Assembly: GCF_000292525.1 (NCBI RefSeq)
Contig: NZ_AEYF01000009.1
Location: 1 to 40,495 of the forward strand
Direction: 5' to 3'
Source: Rhizobium sp. CCGE 510
GTDB taxonomy: Bacteria; Pseudomonadota; Alphaproteobacteria; Rhizobiales; Rhizobiaceae
Length of the DNA: 40,495 nucleotides
Shown here: piece after piece, positions 30,650 through 39,387 of the stretch
Position numbering within the stretch: position 1 is the first letter of the stretch
Layout: each line of letters opens with the position of its first letter
The notes under the pieces: model-generated
Seen by the model: only the letters and a program-made list of their open reading frames with translations
Told to the model about the DNA's origin: nothing
Database searches by the model: none
Position numbers and translations under genes: made by a program

Positions 30650-31447
30650 ATGCGCGCTGAACTCGAACGCCCCCTCTTCGACGGTGCCTTCTGGAGTTCG
30701 ATCCTGCACTCGCGGACCTTCTGGATCCCCGAGGATCACGGCGCGCTCGTCGGCACCTTTGCGATCGCTATGATTTTGCTTGCCTCGATGCTGCTGCTGC
30801 CGCGGCTTTCCGCCCGCCGGCGCCGGATATCCGAGCTTCACGGCGATATCTCCGGCAGCACGACGATGATGGATTTCGTGCTGGTCACGCCCGTCTTCGT
30901 GTTCTTCATGTTCGTGGTCTTCCAGTTCGCGATCCTGGCCAAAAACCACCTCTTCACCCATTATGCCGCCTATGCGGCGGCGCGCAGCGCCCGTGTCTAT
31001 TTCTGCCCGGCGCTGCCGATCACCATTCGGAGCTTCATCGACGCCAAGACCTGCGATGACGACGCTGCCCCTGGGAAGGCTGATCTTGCCGCCCGCCTGG
31101 CATTGATCCCGGCCGCCCCCTACGACCAGCTGAAATGCGTCGGTGCCTGCCAGCCGCCGGAAGAGGCGCTAAAAAGCCTTGCCGATGCCTCGGGCCTTTC
31201 GAAGAACTGGCGGGCGATGCGCAACCAGGCCCGTTACATGTTCGACCCGCAGAACGTTACGGTCACCGTCGACCGCGCGCCGATGGCTCTCTATGCCGCC
31301 ATCAACCGCTCGCCGCATGTGCCGGTGACCGCCAAGGTCGAAGCGCGCTTCCTGCTGCTCGAATATGCCGGCTGGGTTTTTGCCCGCGGCCAGAGGAAAG
31401 ACGGCCGCTATTACACGATCTCGACGGCGGAGGTGAACCTGCTATGA
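30650..31447 (+). CDS. TadE-like pseudopilin protein with extra N-terminal helix
   Basis: The 265-residue protein has two membrane segments: an N-terminal one (GALVGTFAIAMILLASMLLL) and, after RRRRISELHGDISGS, the TadE-type helix TTMMDFVLVTPVFVFFMFVV. It then continues FQFAILAKNHLFTHYAAYAA and a periplasmic domain with four Cys (CPALP, TCDDD, KCVGAC). In TadE proteins the cut falls after Gly with an acidic residue at +5. Here the Asp is +6 after Gly, one position off. A normal TadE is shorter and lacks the first helix, so processing may differ. The stop overlaps the next start (ATGA). Confidence 0.75.
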   Translation: MRAELERPLFDGAFWSSILHSRTFWIPEDHGALVGTFAIAMILLASMLLLPRLSARRRRISELHGDISGSTTMMDFVLVTPVFVFFMFVVFQFAILAKNHLFTHYAAYAAARSARVYFCPALPITIRSFIDAKTCDDDAAPGKADLAARLALIPAAPYDQLKCVGACQPPEEALKSLADASGLSKNWRAMRNQARYMFDPQNVTVTVDRAPMALYAAINRSPHVPVTAKVEARFLLLEYAGWVFARGQRKDGRYYTISTAEVNLL

Positions 31448-33084
31448 CACCGACCCTCATCAAGCGCCTGCACCGCGACGAACGCGGCTTCCTGTCGCCG
31501 ATCATCCTCTACATGACCATTGCGCTCGCCCTGATGATCGTCTGGATCCTGAATACCGGACAGATGATCTACGACAAGCAGCGCACGCAGGACACGGCCG
31601 ACGCCGCCGCTCTCGTCCATGCCGACTGGGAGGCCCGCTATCTCAACATCATGGCGATGAACAACGTCGCCTCCTCGCAGGCAACCGTGGTCATGGCGAC
31701 CTCGGTCGCGTTCCAGCTCACCACCGCGGAACTGGCCCTGCGCTCGACCGCCATTCTGGCGAAACTCGCCGAATACTCCTTCACGGAAGGTTTTGGACCG
31801 GCGTCGCTCCTGCCGCCGATGCCGCCGATGCCATATTGCCCGGGCTGGCAGAAGGTCCCGATCGTCGGTGGCATCATCTACGGCGCTTGCCTGGCTTTCC
31901 AGGGGTTCCGGGCAACAGAAGCCACCATTGCGATTGCATACACCGTAAAAGCACAGATCGATTATGATCCCTGGGGCCTGATCGTGAAGTCCAGCGACAT
32001 CATCGACGGCATGAACGATCTCAACGACTACCTGGTCGAGAGCTTTCCGCAGCGGGTCGGCAACGAAGCCCTGCATCTGGTGCGCATGAACAAGTCGGAC
32101 CATGTCGTTTTCCACCCACCGTGCGAATCCTGCAACGACGCCGGAGAAGGTGCGGGCGGTAACCTGCCGGTCGATCGCGATGGCATCAATCCCGCCTCGG
32201 CCTATGCTGAAATGTGCCTGGCGATGAGCAGGGGCACGGAGGGACAGGACCCGTTCCTGATGCGCGGCGAGTTTGCCAATCGCGGCTTCCCCAACGGCAA
32301 GGGTCCGCTGACCGCCGGTGGGGTCGACGGCAGCCATATCCGCGACTTTGTCAACCACAAGAGCGGCATCGACAATACGCTGGTGAACTTCTACATCTTC
32401 TATGAAGCCTTCGGCCCGGCCTATTTGAGCAAGATCCCGTTCAAAGCGATCATCGAGCAATATGCCGATCTGAGCTGGTGGGAGGAACTAACGCTCGATG
32501 CCAGCTTCTTCGTTGCAGAGGAGTTCTTCGGCCTCGAATTCGGCGTCGTGAACCCCTTCCAGCTGCCGATCGACGTTCCGCCGCGCTATTCCGACAAGCA
32601 GACAAAAGACGAGAACGATTTCACCCGCAAGTTCGACATGATCTGGAACCAGGTCTGCGGCCCGGCCGGTGGCGCGATCTCCGTGGCGGGTGCTCCCCTG
32701 CCCGTCATCTCCTTCCCGAAGCCTTACTGGCTGAAAGGACGCACACCTTTCAACTTCACGCCCTTCGGCGGCGAGCAGCTTGACGACTACCAGACGCTGG
32801 CGATCGTTTCCCGCGCCCCGCGCGCCAGGCTGCAGATCCGTATCTTCAAGGACAAGACGCCGTCCGCCTATGCCTTGGCGCAGAGCTGGGTTCATAATTA
32901 CACGGCCTTCGATCTCTACACCCAGGACTGGCTGGCATCGCTGGCGCCAGCCACGCTTGCCGACGATACCGGCGAGGTTTCGAACACCATCAAGCAGAGC
33001 CCGGCCGCCGATAGTTTCACCGGCCTGACCCGCGTCTTCGACAGGGGAGGAGCCAATGCCTGGGCTGCCGTCAATACGCACTGA
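31444..33084 (+). CDS. TadG-like pilus assembly protein
   Basis: The start is ATG 31444 (MTPTLIKRLHRDERGFLSPI, 546 residues), overlapping the TadE stop; the frame is open upstream only as a shadow. One N-terminal helix (IILYMTIALALMIVWILNTG) is followed by MIYDKQRTQDTADAAAL, the Ala-rich signature of TadG/TadE-like N-terminal regions. The rest is a large periplasmic domain with several Cys (CPGW, GACL, PPCESC, CLAMS, VCGP). It is longer than usual pseudopilins and probably a surface or periplasm-facing assembly component. It overlaps the next gene by 29 bp. Confidence 0.75.
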   Translation: MTPTLIKRLHRDERGFLSPIILYMTIALALMIVWILNTGQMIYDKQRTQDTADAAALVHADWEARYLNIMAMNNVASSQATVVMATSVAFQLTTAELALRSTAILAKLAEYSFTEGFGPASLLPPMPPMPYCPGWQKVPIVGGIIYGACLAFQGFRATEATIAIAYTVKAQIDYDPWGLIVKSSDIIDGMNDLNDYLVESFPQRVGNEALHLVRMNKSDHVVFHPPCESCNDAGEGAGGNLPVDRDGINPASAYAEMCLAMSRGTEGQDPFLMRGEFANRGFPNGKGPLTAGGVDGSHIRDFVNHKSGIDNTLVNFYIFYEAFGPAYLSKIPFKAIIEQYADLSWWEELTLDASFFVAEEFFGLEFGVVNPFQLPIDVPPRYSDKQTKDENDFTRKFDMIWNQVCGPAGGAISVAGAPLPVISFPKPYWLKGRTPFNFTPFGGEQLDDYQTLAIVSRAPRARLQIRIFKDKTPSAYALAQSWVHNYTAFDLYTQDWLASLAPATLADDTGEVSNTIKQSPAADSFTGLTRVFDRGGANAWAAVNTH

Positions 33085-33736
33085 GACCAGGGGTACCGCT
33101 CCGGCCGGCGGCCTGCTGATGCGGCTGCACCGCGACAGGCGCGGCCTGGCCTCGATCGAATTCGTGCTCGCAGCGCCGGTCATCCTGCTGATCGTGATCT
33201 TCATGATCCATGCCAACAGGATTTCCACCAAGAAGGTGGACACCATGCTTGCCATGCGCAACGCTGCCTTCGCCGAGGCGAATGGGCTGGACTGCACGTC
33301 GGATTTTTCGAACGTCTTTCCAATTCCGTCCTTGCCGGCACTGCCTGGACGCGACGCCATGAGCTGCTCGCGCACACCCTCGCATGAAGGCGGCGGCGAT
33401 CCCCAGCGCACCTTCGTCTGGGACGACGTGCAGAACACGCTGAAGAGCGACGGGCGCGATTTTGGCGATATGGTCGGCGATCTTGCCAATGAAAAGCCGC
33501 AGCTGGTCACCGCGACAGCCGACCGGGTCTACAAGTTCAGGGATTCCGACGATCTCGATACGATCAGGAGCCTCCGCTGGAAGGACGCGTTCACGGTGGA
33601 CGACGCAACGCTGTTTGCTTCGCACAACAACGATACCACGAGCCGCGGCTACGATCCGACGCTGCGCCGGGAAATCCGTGATGTAGCCGACGATTCCGGC
33701 GATCTGTTCGACGGCGTCTTTCCGGGGGCGAAATAG
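33056..33736 (+). CDS. TadF/TadE-like pseudopilin
   Basis: This is a 226-residue protein; GGGGAGGAG immediately precedes ATG 33056, inside the end of the TadG-like gene. A canonical class III site is present: LHRDRRG followed by LASIEFVLAAPVILLIVIFM, with Glu exactly at +5 and Phe at +6. The leader is about 30 residues. The periplasmic part has Cys residues (LDCTSDF, MSCSRTP) and many acidic residues at the end. It should be cut by CpaA and join the pilus or pseudopilus. It is the only one of the pilin-like proteins here with a fully standard Glu5. Confidence 0.8.
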   Translation: MPGLPSIRTETRGTAPAGGLLMRLHRDRRGLASIEFVLAAPVILLIVIFMIHANRISTKKVDTMLAMRNAAFAEANGLDCTSDFSNVFPIPSLPALPGRDAMSCSRTPSHEGGGDPQRTFVWDDVQNTLKSDGRDFGDMVGDLANEKPQLVTATADRVYKFRDSDDLDTIRSLRWKDAFTVDDATLFASHNNDTTSRGYDPTLRREIRDVADDSGDLFDGVFPGAK

Positions 33737-33737
33737 A

Positions 33738-34655
33738 ATGAGACAAAGCGCGCGCATCTCCTATCACCTCCTTGGCATGGCGCTTGTCATCGGGCTCGCT
33801 GCCGTGGTCGTCGCCACACCGGGCCATGCGGAGGTCTACAAGGATTTCCGGGCGACGCTGAATTCGATGCTGGCCGGCATTCTCGGCGCGCCGGAACGCT
33901 CACCGCGCGATCTCGTGATCAACGGCCAGCCGCTCGAATTCACGCCCTATCAGAGCGATCGCAGCATTTCCGATATCACCGACGAATGGCTGCGGGTGCT
34001 GGCCGCCGATACCCGCCCTGCCCTGCCGAAAAGCAGCGACAGCCAAGAACTGACAGCCGTCATTGCCGCCAACATGCTGATCGTCCCGAAGGTAAGCCGC
34101 ATCCGCGATGATCTCGCCGTGGTGGTGCGGTTCTTCGACGGCGACGGCGAGGCAGCGCTCGATTATCTCAGACGGCAGGATCCGGCAAATCCCTCGGTGA
34201 GAGCGCCGATCCCCGGCGTCTCGATCATGATCCGCAGGCCCGCCGATGCGCCGGTGACCGACGTGCTGATGAGCCGCTTCGAGGACGTAGCGTCGACGCT
34301 GCCGGCCTTTGCGGCGCCTGCCGATGTCAGCAAGCTGCCGCAGTCGCTGCGTCCGCCGGCTGGCGTCGAGGTGCTGAGCGATATCGGCGATCGCGACAAG
34401 GGCCACACGTCACGCACGGTCGTGTCGAAAGGCACGATGTCGGCCGTGCGCTGGGCCGATGCGCGCGCCGATCTTCTCGCCCGTGACGGCTTCACCATCG
34501 AGACGCAGCCGGCACAGCGCGGCGGGGTCACTGCCCTTTATGGCCGGCGCGGCAGCGTCGAGGCTAACGTACTCTACACCAGCAGCAAGACCGACGGCCG
34601 GACCGTCGAGGTTATTCAAATCAGGCAACCCTTCGTCGAAGGAATAACACCATGA
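33738..34655 (+). CDS. Unknown exported protein of the Tad operon
   Basis: The 305-residue protein has a Sec leader (about residues 1-31, ending ATPGHAE). The mature part reads VYKDFRATLNSMLAGILGAP, ELTAVIAANMLIVPKVSRIR, AVVVRFFDGDGEAALDYLRR, VLSDIGDRDKGHTSRTVVSK and ends VEVIQIRQPFVEGITP. It has no Cys and no further membrane helix, so it should be periplasmic or peripheral. I do not recognise the family. It starts one base after the TadF stop and its stop overlaps the cpaB start (ATGA). Position between pseudopilins and CpaB suggests a periplasmic assembly part, perhaps taking a place usually held by CpaD or a pilotin-like protein. Confidence 0.7.
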   Translation: MRQSARISYHLLGMALVIGLAAVVVATPGHAEVYKDFRATLNSMLAGILGAPERSPRDLVINGQPLEFTPYQSDRSISDITDEWLRVLAADTRPALPKSSDSQELTAVIAANMLIVPKVSRIRDDLAVVVRFFDGDGEAALDYLRRQDPANPSVRAPIPGVSIMIRRPADAPVTDVLMSRFEDVASTLPAFAAPADVSKLPQSLRPPAGVEVLSDIGDRDKGHTSRTVVSKGTMSAVRWADARADLLARDGFTIETQPAQRGGVTALYGRRGSVEANVLYTSSKTDGRTVEVIQIRQPFVEGITP

Positions 34656-35590
34656 ACTGGAAGCTCATTGCGGCTGTTATCGTCGGGCTCATCACCGGCG
34701 TTCTGCTCTACTTCTGGACCGAGAGCGTCAAGAACGAGCAGGTAGCCTATGCCTTCATGCGGCTCCAGCCCGACAGGAAGGTGACGAGAGGTCAGGCGAT
34801 CACGCCTGACATGCTCGCCGAACCGGTCATGCTGCCGGAAAGCTTCGGGCCGCTTGCCAAGCTCGCCGTTCCCGCTGCCAGCGCCTACCAGGAATGGCTG
34901 AAGGACAGGACGGCCGCCGCCGACATTCCGGCCGGCTCGGTGCTGCTCTTCCAGTATTTCGACGATAATGACGGCGGCCGCCTGACGACGATGATCGCGC
35001 CCGGCAAGCGGGCGCTCACCCTTCCCGTCAATGCGGCAGCGGCCGTCGGCCACTTCGTCGAGCCGGGCAGCTATGTCGATATCCTCGGCACGGTCGATGA
35101 GCCGGTCGAGCCCGTGGCGCCGGCCGTTGCGGCCCAACCGGGAGCCCCCGGCCAGCCTGCTGCCGCGCCCGGTCAGGCGCCAGCCGTTGCCGGACAGCAG
35201 CCGGCTCCCACACAGCCGCCATCGCCGGTCGAGCAGATGCTGAAGAACTACCTTACCCAATATCCCGGCGCCGACGAGAACGATGTCAACGCCTACCGCA
35301 AACAGGCGCAGGACTATGAGCTCGGCATCAGCTCGCGCACCCGCGTCGTCACCCGCACCTTCCTGCAGAACGTCAAAGTGCTCGCCGTCGGCGCGGCGAC
35401 GACGGCGGAGGGCGCCATCACCAAGGCCAACAGCACCTACAACAATGTGACAGTCGAAGTAACGCCGGCGGAAGCCGAGATGCTGATTTTTGCCATGGGC
35501 CAGTCGAACGGCAGCCTGAACCTGGTGCTGCGCAATCCGGCCGACAATAGCGTCGAAGAACTGCCGAGCATCAACTGGACGCGCATGTGA
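34652..35590 (+). CDS. cpaB: CpaB/RcpC-type pilus assembly protein
   Basis: The 312-residue protein has an N-terminal anchor (LIAAVIVGLITGVLLYFWT), a SAF-type domain (VTRGQAITPDMLAEPVMLPE, AADIPAGSVLLFQYF, GKRALTLPVNAAAAVGHFVE, PGSYVDILGTV) and a Pro/Ala/Gln-rich linker at about residues 150-195. A C-terminal domain follows (RTFLQNVKVLAVGAATTAEG, VTVEVTPAEAEMLIFAMGQS, LNLVLRNPADN). CpaB in Tad systems sits in the periplasm and works with the secretin. No secretin gene is in this window, so its partner must lie elsewhere or be missing. It is followed by the FHA-ATPase gene after 20 bp. Confidence 0.87.
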   Translation: MNWKLIAAVIVGLITGVLLYFWTESVKNEQVAYAFMRLQPDRKVTRGQAITPDMLAEPVMLPESFGPLAKLAVPAASAYQEWLKDRTAAADIPAGSVLLFQYFDDNDGGRLTTMIAPGKRALTLPVNAAAAVGHFVEPGSYVDILGTVDEPVEPVAPAVAAQPGAPGQPAAAPGQAPAVAGQQPAPTQPPSPVEQMLKNYLTQYPGADENDVNAYRKQAQDYELGISSRTRVVTRTFLQNVKVLAVGAATTAEGAITKANSTYNNVTVEVTPAEAEMLIFAMGQSNGSLNLVLRNPADNSVEELPSINWTRM

Positions 35591-35610
35591 GCGTTGCGGG
35601 GGAGTGAGCC

Positions 35611-37509
35611 ATGCTGTTGAAGATTTCTTATGAGGATGGCAGCGGGCGGGAGGTGATCCCGCTTTCTTCCAATGAGACCTATTTCGTCGGCGAAAGCAGC
35701 ACGCTGACGCTGCCCGCCGGCGCGGCCGTCGTGCGCCTGCGCGGCAGCCATGTCTCCTCGCCGCAATTCGTGCTGCGCAAATCCGGCCAGGGCTGGTCGG
35801 TGCAGCATCACGGCCGCAACCCGACCCGCGTCGACGACCAGCCGCTGCGGGCCGGCACGCCGGTTGCGGTCTCGGCCGGCATGTCGATCTGGGTGCCGAA
35901 TGTCACCATCGAACTGGTCGAGCCGACCGCGGCCGCCGAGGCGGTGACGCAGTTTCCGGACCAGGAGCGGGTGCTGGCGCTGCAGATGGAAGTCCATGAG
36001 CGACTGCTAAAAGACACGCAATACGACCGGCTGGTGAAATCCTCCGATTTCGGCCGCGAGGACACGCGAAACCGCATCCGCGAACGGCTCGACATGTTCA
36101 TCAAGGAGGCGCTCGACGGCGCGCCGCAGGATCTCGTCATCCTCGTCATCAAGAACGCCGTCTACCGCTGGCTGGCAAAACGCATTGCCCGCACGGGCCG
36201 GCGCGAGGCTTCGGCGAATGCGGCGAGCCTGTCACGCGAGGAGCAGGACAATCGTCGCCTGTTCGATGTCGGCAAGGCGCTGATTTCGGCCCTGCAGCTG
36301 AAGCTGAATTTCGAGACCACCCGCGCCGATTTCGCCCAGCTCGACACGCGGTTCAGCGCCGCCTTCCAGTCCCGCCAGGCCCTCTTCAACGCCGGCGACC
36401 GCTACGAGATCGCCCATATGCACCTGCGCTCCAACATCGAGGAGCTGATGTATCGCTGGGGCACGATCTCGGAGCTGATGGATCTCGATGTGATCTCGGA
36501 AATCATGGTGACGCGCTACGACGAGATTTACGTCGAAAAATTCGGCCTGCTGGAACGCTACCCTTTCGCCTTCGCCAACGAGCGGCAGCTGATGAAGGTG
36601 ATCGAGCGCATCGCCGTCGATTCCAACCGCTCGATCAACGAGAGCGAGGCGATGGCCGACTTCCGCATGCCGGATGGATCGCGCGTCAACGCGGTCATTC
36701 CGCCGCTGGCGGTCAAGGGCGCCTGCCTGACCATCCGCAAGTTCGGCGGCAAGTCGCGGCTCGACATCTCCAAGCTGGTGACCGCCGGGGCGCTCAGCGA
36801 GCCGATGCGCGCCTTTCTCGAGGCGGCCGTGCGCTCGCGCAAGAACATAGTCGTCTCCGGCGGCACCGGCTCCGGCAAGACGACGCTGCTGAACAGCCTG
36901 TCGCAGTTCATCCCGATCGGCGAGCGCGTCGTTGCCGTCGAGGACACCTCGGAACTGCAGCTCGACGGCATCCATGTCGTCTATCTGCAATCGCGGCCGA
37001 AGACGGCGGAATCCGAGACCAGCGTCACCATCCGCGACCTGGTGCGCAACGCGCTGCGCATGCGCCCCGACCGCATCATCGTCGGCGAGTGCCGCGGTGC
37101 CGAGGCGATCGACATGCTGCAGGCGATGAACACCGGCCATGCCGGCTCGATGACGACGGCGCACGCCAATACGCCGCAGGACATGATGACCCGTCTCGAG
37201 GTGATGGTGCTGCAGGGCCAGAGCTCGCTGCCGGTGATGGCGATCCGCCAGCAGATCGTTGCTGCGGTCGAGCTCGTCGTGCAGCTGAACCGGTTGGAAA
37301 GCGGGCGGCGCGCGGTGACCGAGATATCGGAGGTGATCGGCATCGATCCGGACACCGGTCTCGTCATCGTCGAGCCGATCTTCCATCTCGTCGGCCGCGC
37401 CGGCGGCCAGGCGGTGCATGCCTTCACCGGCTACCTGCCGAGTTTCGTCGCCGAACTCGTCGAGTTCGGAGAAGACGGTGAAATCGAAAAACTCGATATG
37501 TTCGTCTAG
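35611..37509 (+). CDS. TadA/CpaF-type ATPase with fused N-terminal FHA-like domain
   Basis: The 632-residue protein is larger than usual CpaF (about 450-500). Residues 1-110 look like a forkhead-associated fold: MLLKISYEDGSGREVIPLSS, TYFVGESSTLTLPAG, SSPQFVLRKSGQGWSVQHHG, RNPTRVDDQPLRAG, VSAGMSIWVPNVTIELVE. The Gly-Arg and Ser-x-x-His of canonical FHA are altered (GES, SSPQ), so phosphothreonine binding is uncertain. After a linker comes the CpaF domain, with VISEIMVTRYDEIYVEKFG, Walker A GGTGSGKT at residues 417-424, VVAVEDTSELQL, MRPDRIIVGECRGAEAIDML, and HAGSMTTAHANTP. It drives pilus assembly at the inner membrane with TadB and TadC, encoded next. Confidence 0.88.
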   Translation: MLLKISYEDGSGREVIPLSSNETYFVGESSTLTLPAGAAVVRLRGSHVSSPQFVLRKSGQGWSVQHHGRNPTRVDDQPLRAGTPVAVSAGMSIWVPNVTIELVEPTAAAEAVTQFPDQERVLALQMEVHERLLKDTQYDRLVKSSDFGREDTRNRIRERLDMFIKEALDGAPQDLVILVIKNAVYRWLAKRIARTGRREASANAASLSREEQDNRRLFDVGKALISALQLKLNFETTRADFAQLDTRFSAAFQSRQALFNAGDRYEIAHMHLRSNIEELMYRWGTISELMDLDVISEIMVTRYDEIYVEKFGLLERYPFAFANERQLMKVIERIAVDSNRSINESEAMADFRMPDGSRVNAVIPPLAVKGACLTIRKFGGKSRLDISKLVTAGALSEPMRAFLEAAVRSRKNIVVSGGTGSGKTTLLNSLSQFIPIGERVVAVEDTSELQLDGIHVVYLQSRPKTAESETSVTIRDLVRNALRMRPDRIIVGECRGAEAIDMLQAMNTGHAGSMTTAHANTPQDMMTRLEVMVLQGQSSLPVMAIRQQIVAAVELVVQLNRLESGRRAVTEISEVIGIDPDTGLVIVEPIFHLVGRAGGQAVHAFTGYLPSFVAELVEFGEDGEIEKLDMFV

Positions 37510-37615
37510 AGCGGTTCAGGTTTTTGCGGAAGCGCAGAACCGCTCTAAGCTTTTGTTTTTACGCGATTCCCGGCAGAAGCGCTTCGCACTTTTCCTGGAA
37601 TTGCTCTGAGGGAAA
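37507..37615. repeat. RIME-like rhizobial intergenic repeat
   Basis: Between the FHA-ATPase and tadB lie two adjoining palindromes. TAGAGCGGTTC (37507-37517) pairs with GAACCGCTCTA (37537-37547). Then the GCGATTCC/GGAATTGC arms enclose GAAGCGCTTC. This two-palindrome design of about 110 bp is that of the Rhizobium intergenic mosaic element RIME1. The first arm includes the TAG stop of the ATPase gene, so insertion or growth of the element may have set the end of the protein. It may stabilise or terminate the message between tadA and tadB. Confidence 0.65.
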
Positions 37616-37619
37616 AACC

Positions 37620-38483
37620 ATGGATATCAGCATTCTGCAGATTTTTACGGTCGCCCTCGGCGCGGTGACGGCGGGGCTGCTCGTCTGGGGCGCGCCGGTG
37701 CGCTGGCCGGCGCCGCTGCTGCGCGCCACCGAACGCGACATAGCGCTCGCCAGCGAGGCGGCACAGGTTTTCGGGCGTGATGCCGTTCCGCCCTATACGA
37801 TGATCCTCGCCTACGCCATCACGGCCATCGTCGTTTTCATCGTGATCTCGCTGATCTTCGGGCCGATCTTCGGTGTGGTCGTCGCCATCCCCGTCGCCTT
37901 CTTCCTGCCCAAGGCGGTCATCCGCCATTTCCTGCACCGGCGCTGGCTGCAGATCGAATCGCAGCTTCCCTATGCCGTCGACCAGATCGTCTCGGCGGTG
38001 CGCACCGGCAAGCCGCTCGCCATCGCCGTCAATGCGGTGGCCGATACCGGCCAGATGCCGGCCTCGCGCGAATTCGAGCGCATCGCCCGCGAACAGAAGC
38101 TCGGCATCGGCCTGGTCGAGGCGCTCGACCGCCACGCCCGCACAGTGCCGAGCCTGCACTTCAAGATGGTCGATGCGGCCCTCGGTCTGTTTGCCCGCCA
38201 GGGCGGCGATATTTCCGAACCGCTGACGGAGATGTCGAAGTCCTTCAAGGAAATCTGGAAGCTCGATCAGAAAATCACCACCTCGTCGTCGCAGGCGCGG
38301 ATGAATTTCCGCGTCGTCAACGGCGGCGCGCTGTTCATGATCCTGATGATCTTTTTCGGCCAGCCGGAGCTGATCGACAAGGTGTTCGGCAACGCCATCG
38401 GCATCGTTATCGCCATCGTCGGCGCCATTCTCTATGCCACCGGCTTCTTCTGGATGCGCTCGATGATGAAAGTGTCGGTATGA
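37620..38483 (+). CDS. tadB: TadB-type inner-membrane platform protein
   Basis: The start is ATG 37620 (MDISILQIFTVALGAVTAGL, 287 residues) with GAGGGA 7 bases upstream; the frame runs back into the RIME repeat. The protein has an N-terminal helix, two central helices (ILAYAITAIVVFIVISLIF; IFGVVVAIPVAFFLP), the GSPII_F domain (IESQLPYAVDQIVSAVRTGK, ALDRHARTVPSLHFKMVDAA, ARQGGDISEPLTEMSKSFKE) and a C-terminal helix pair. TadB and TadC form the membrane platform driven by the ATPase. The stop overlaps the tadC start (ATGA). Confidence 0.88.
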   Translation: MDISILQIFTVALGAVTAGLLVWGAPVRWPAPLLRATERDIALASEAAQVFGRDAVPPYTMILAYAITAIVVFIVISLIFGPIFGVVVAIPVAFFLPKAVIRHFLHRRWLQIESQLPYAVDQIVSAVRTGKPLAIAVNAVADTGQMPASREFERIAREQKLGIGLVEALDRHARTVPSLHFKMVDAALGLFARQGGDISEPLTEMSKSFKEIWKLDQKITTSSSQARMNFRVVNGGALFMILMIFFGQPELIDKVFGNAIGIVIAIVGAILYATGFFWMRSMMKVSV

Positions 38484-39385
38484 TGTCGGCGATACCTCTT
38501 GGCCCCCTCGCCGTCGTCTTTGCCGGCATCACCGCAGCCCTCTTCGTCTGGTGGATCGGCGATCTGCTCGGCAGCATCCAGGTGGTGCGCCGCTCCGCAG
38601 GCGGCGATGGTCCGCCGCCGAACGTTGTCGACAGTATCGGCATGCGCACGCCGGTCGAATTCGTGCTGCTGCACTTCGAGCCGCTCCTGGAAGATTACGG
38701 CACCCAACTCGAGCAGAAGCTGATCTATGGCGGCCGGCCGTTCGGCGGCGTGACGGGGCGCGAATATATCGCGCTTCTCGTTGTGCTGAGCCTCTTCGGC
38801 TTCGTCCTGCTCGGCGTGCTGTTCGGCATTGCCAGCGGCAGCATCATCGGCGGGCTGGTGGCCGGGCTGATCCTCGGGTTTATCCCGGCCATCTATTTCT
38901 GGGTGGTCGCCGACGACAAGATGCAGGACCGCAAGGAACGCATTTCGCGCGAATTTCCCTATTTCCTCGATCTCGTCGTCATGACCCAGCAGGCGCAGGC
39001 GACCTTGCCGGAAAGCCTGAGGCTTTATGCCGAAGCCGCACCCGGCACGGTGATGAGCGAAGAGATCGATCAGACGCTGAAGGACGTGGCGCTCGGCACC
39101 GGCATGATTGAGGCGCTGCAGCGCTTGGAGCGCCGCATGACTGCCGAAGAGGTCATCCGCGTCATCCGTGCGGTGATCCAGGGCGAGGTCGAGGGCAGCA
39201 ACCGCGTCGAGCTGTTGCGCGAACATGCGCGCGACCTGCGCTTCCGCCGCTGGGAGAAAGCCGACAGGGCCAGTGAAAAGCTGAAGGCCAAGATCGTCAT
39301 GCCGGCGATGATGATCGTCGTGTCGATCCTGCTTCTGGTGCTGGCGCCGGCAATAGTCGAGATGATGTCGAGTGGGATGTTCTGA
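38480..39385 (+). CDS. tadC: TadC-type inner-membrane platform protein
   Basis: This is a 301-residue protein starting inside the tadB stop. Membrane helices are at the N-terminus (PLAVVFAGITAALFVWWIGD), in the middle (YIALLVVLSLFGFVLLGVLF; IIGGLVAGLILGFIPAIYFW) and at the end (IVMPAMMIVVSILLLVLAPA). The GSPII_F domain is seen in ISREFPYFLDLVVMTQQAQA, TLPESLRLYAEAAPGTVMSE, GTGMIEALQRLERRMTAEEV. It pairs with TadB. The next gene follows after 2 bp, so the FHA protein belongs to the same operon. Confidence 0.88.
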   Translation: MMSAIPLGPLAVVFAGITAALFVWWIGDLLGSIQVVRRSAGGDGPPPNVVDSIGMRTPVEFVLLHFEPLLEDYGTQLEQKLIYGGRPFGGVTGREYIALLVVLSLFGFVLLGVLFGIASGSIIGGLVAGLILGFIPAIYFWVVADDKMQDRKERISREFPYFLDLVVMTQQAQATLPESLRLYAEAAPGTVMSEEIDQTLKDVALGTGMIEALQRLERRMTAEEVIRVIRAVIQGEVEGSNRVELLREHARDLRFRRWEKADRASEKLKAKIVMPAMMIVVSILLLVLAPAIVEMMSSGMF

Positions 39386-39387
39386 TC

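Noticed and set aside
36232..37419. 395-codon frame antisense to the FHA-ATPase
   Set aside because: It is rich in Asp, His, Leu and Arg from reversed codons and shows no motif.
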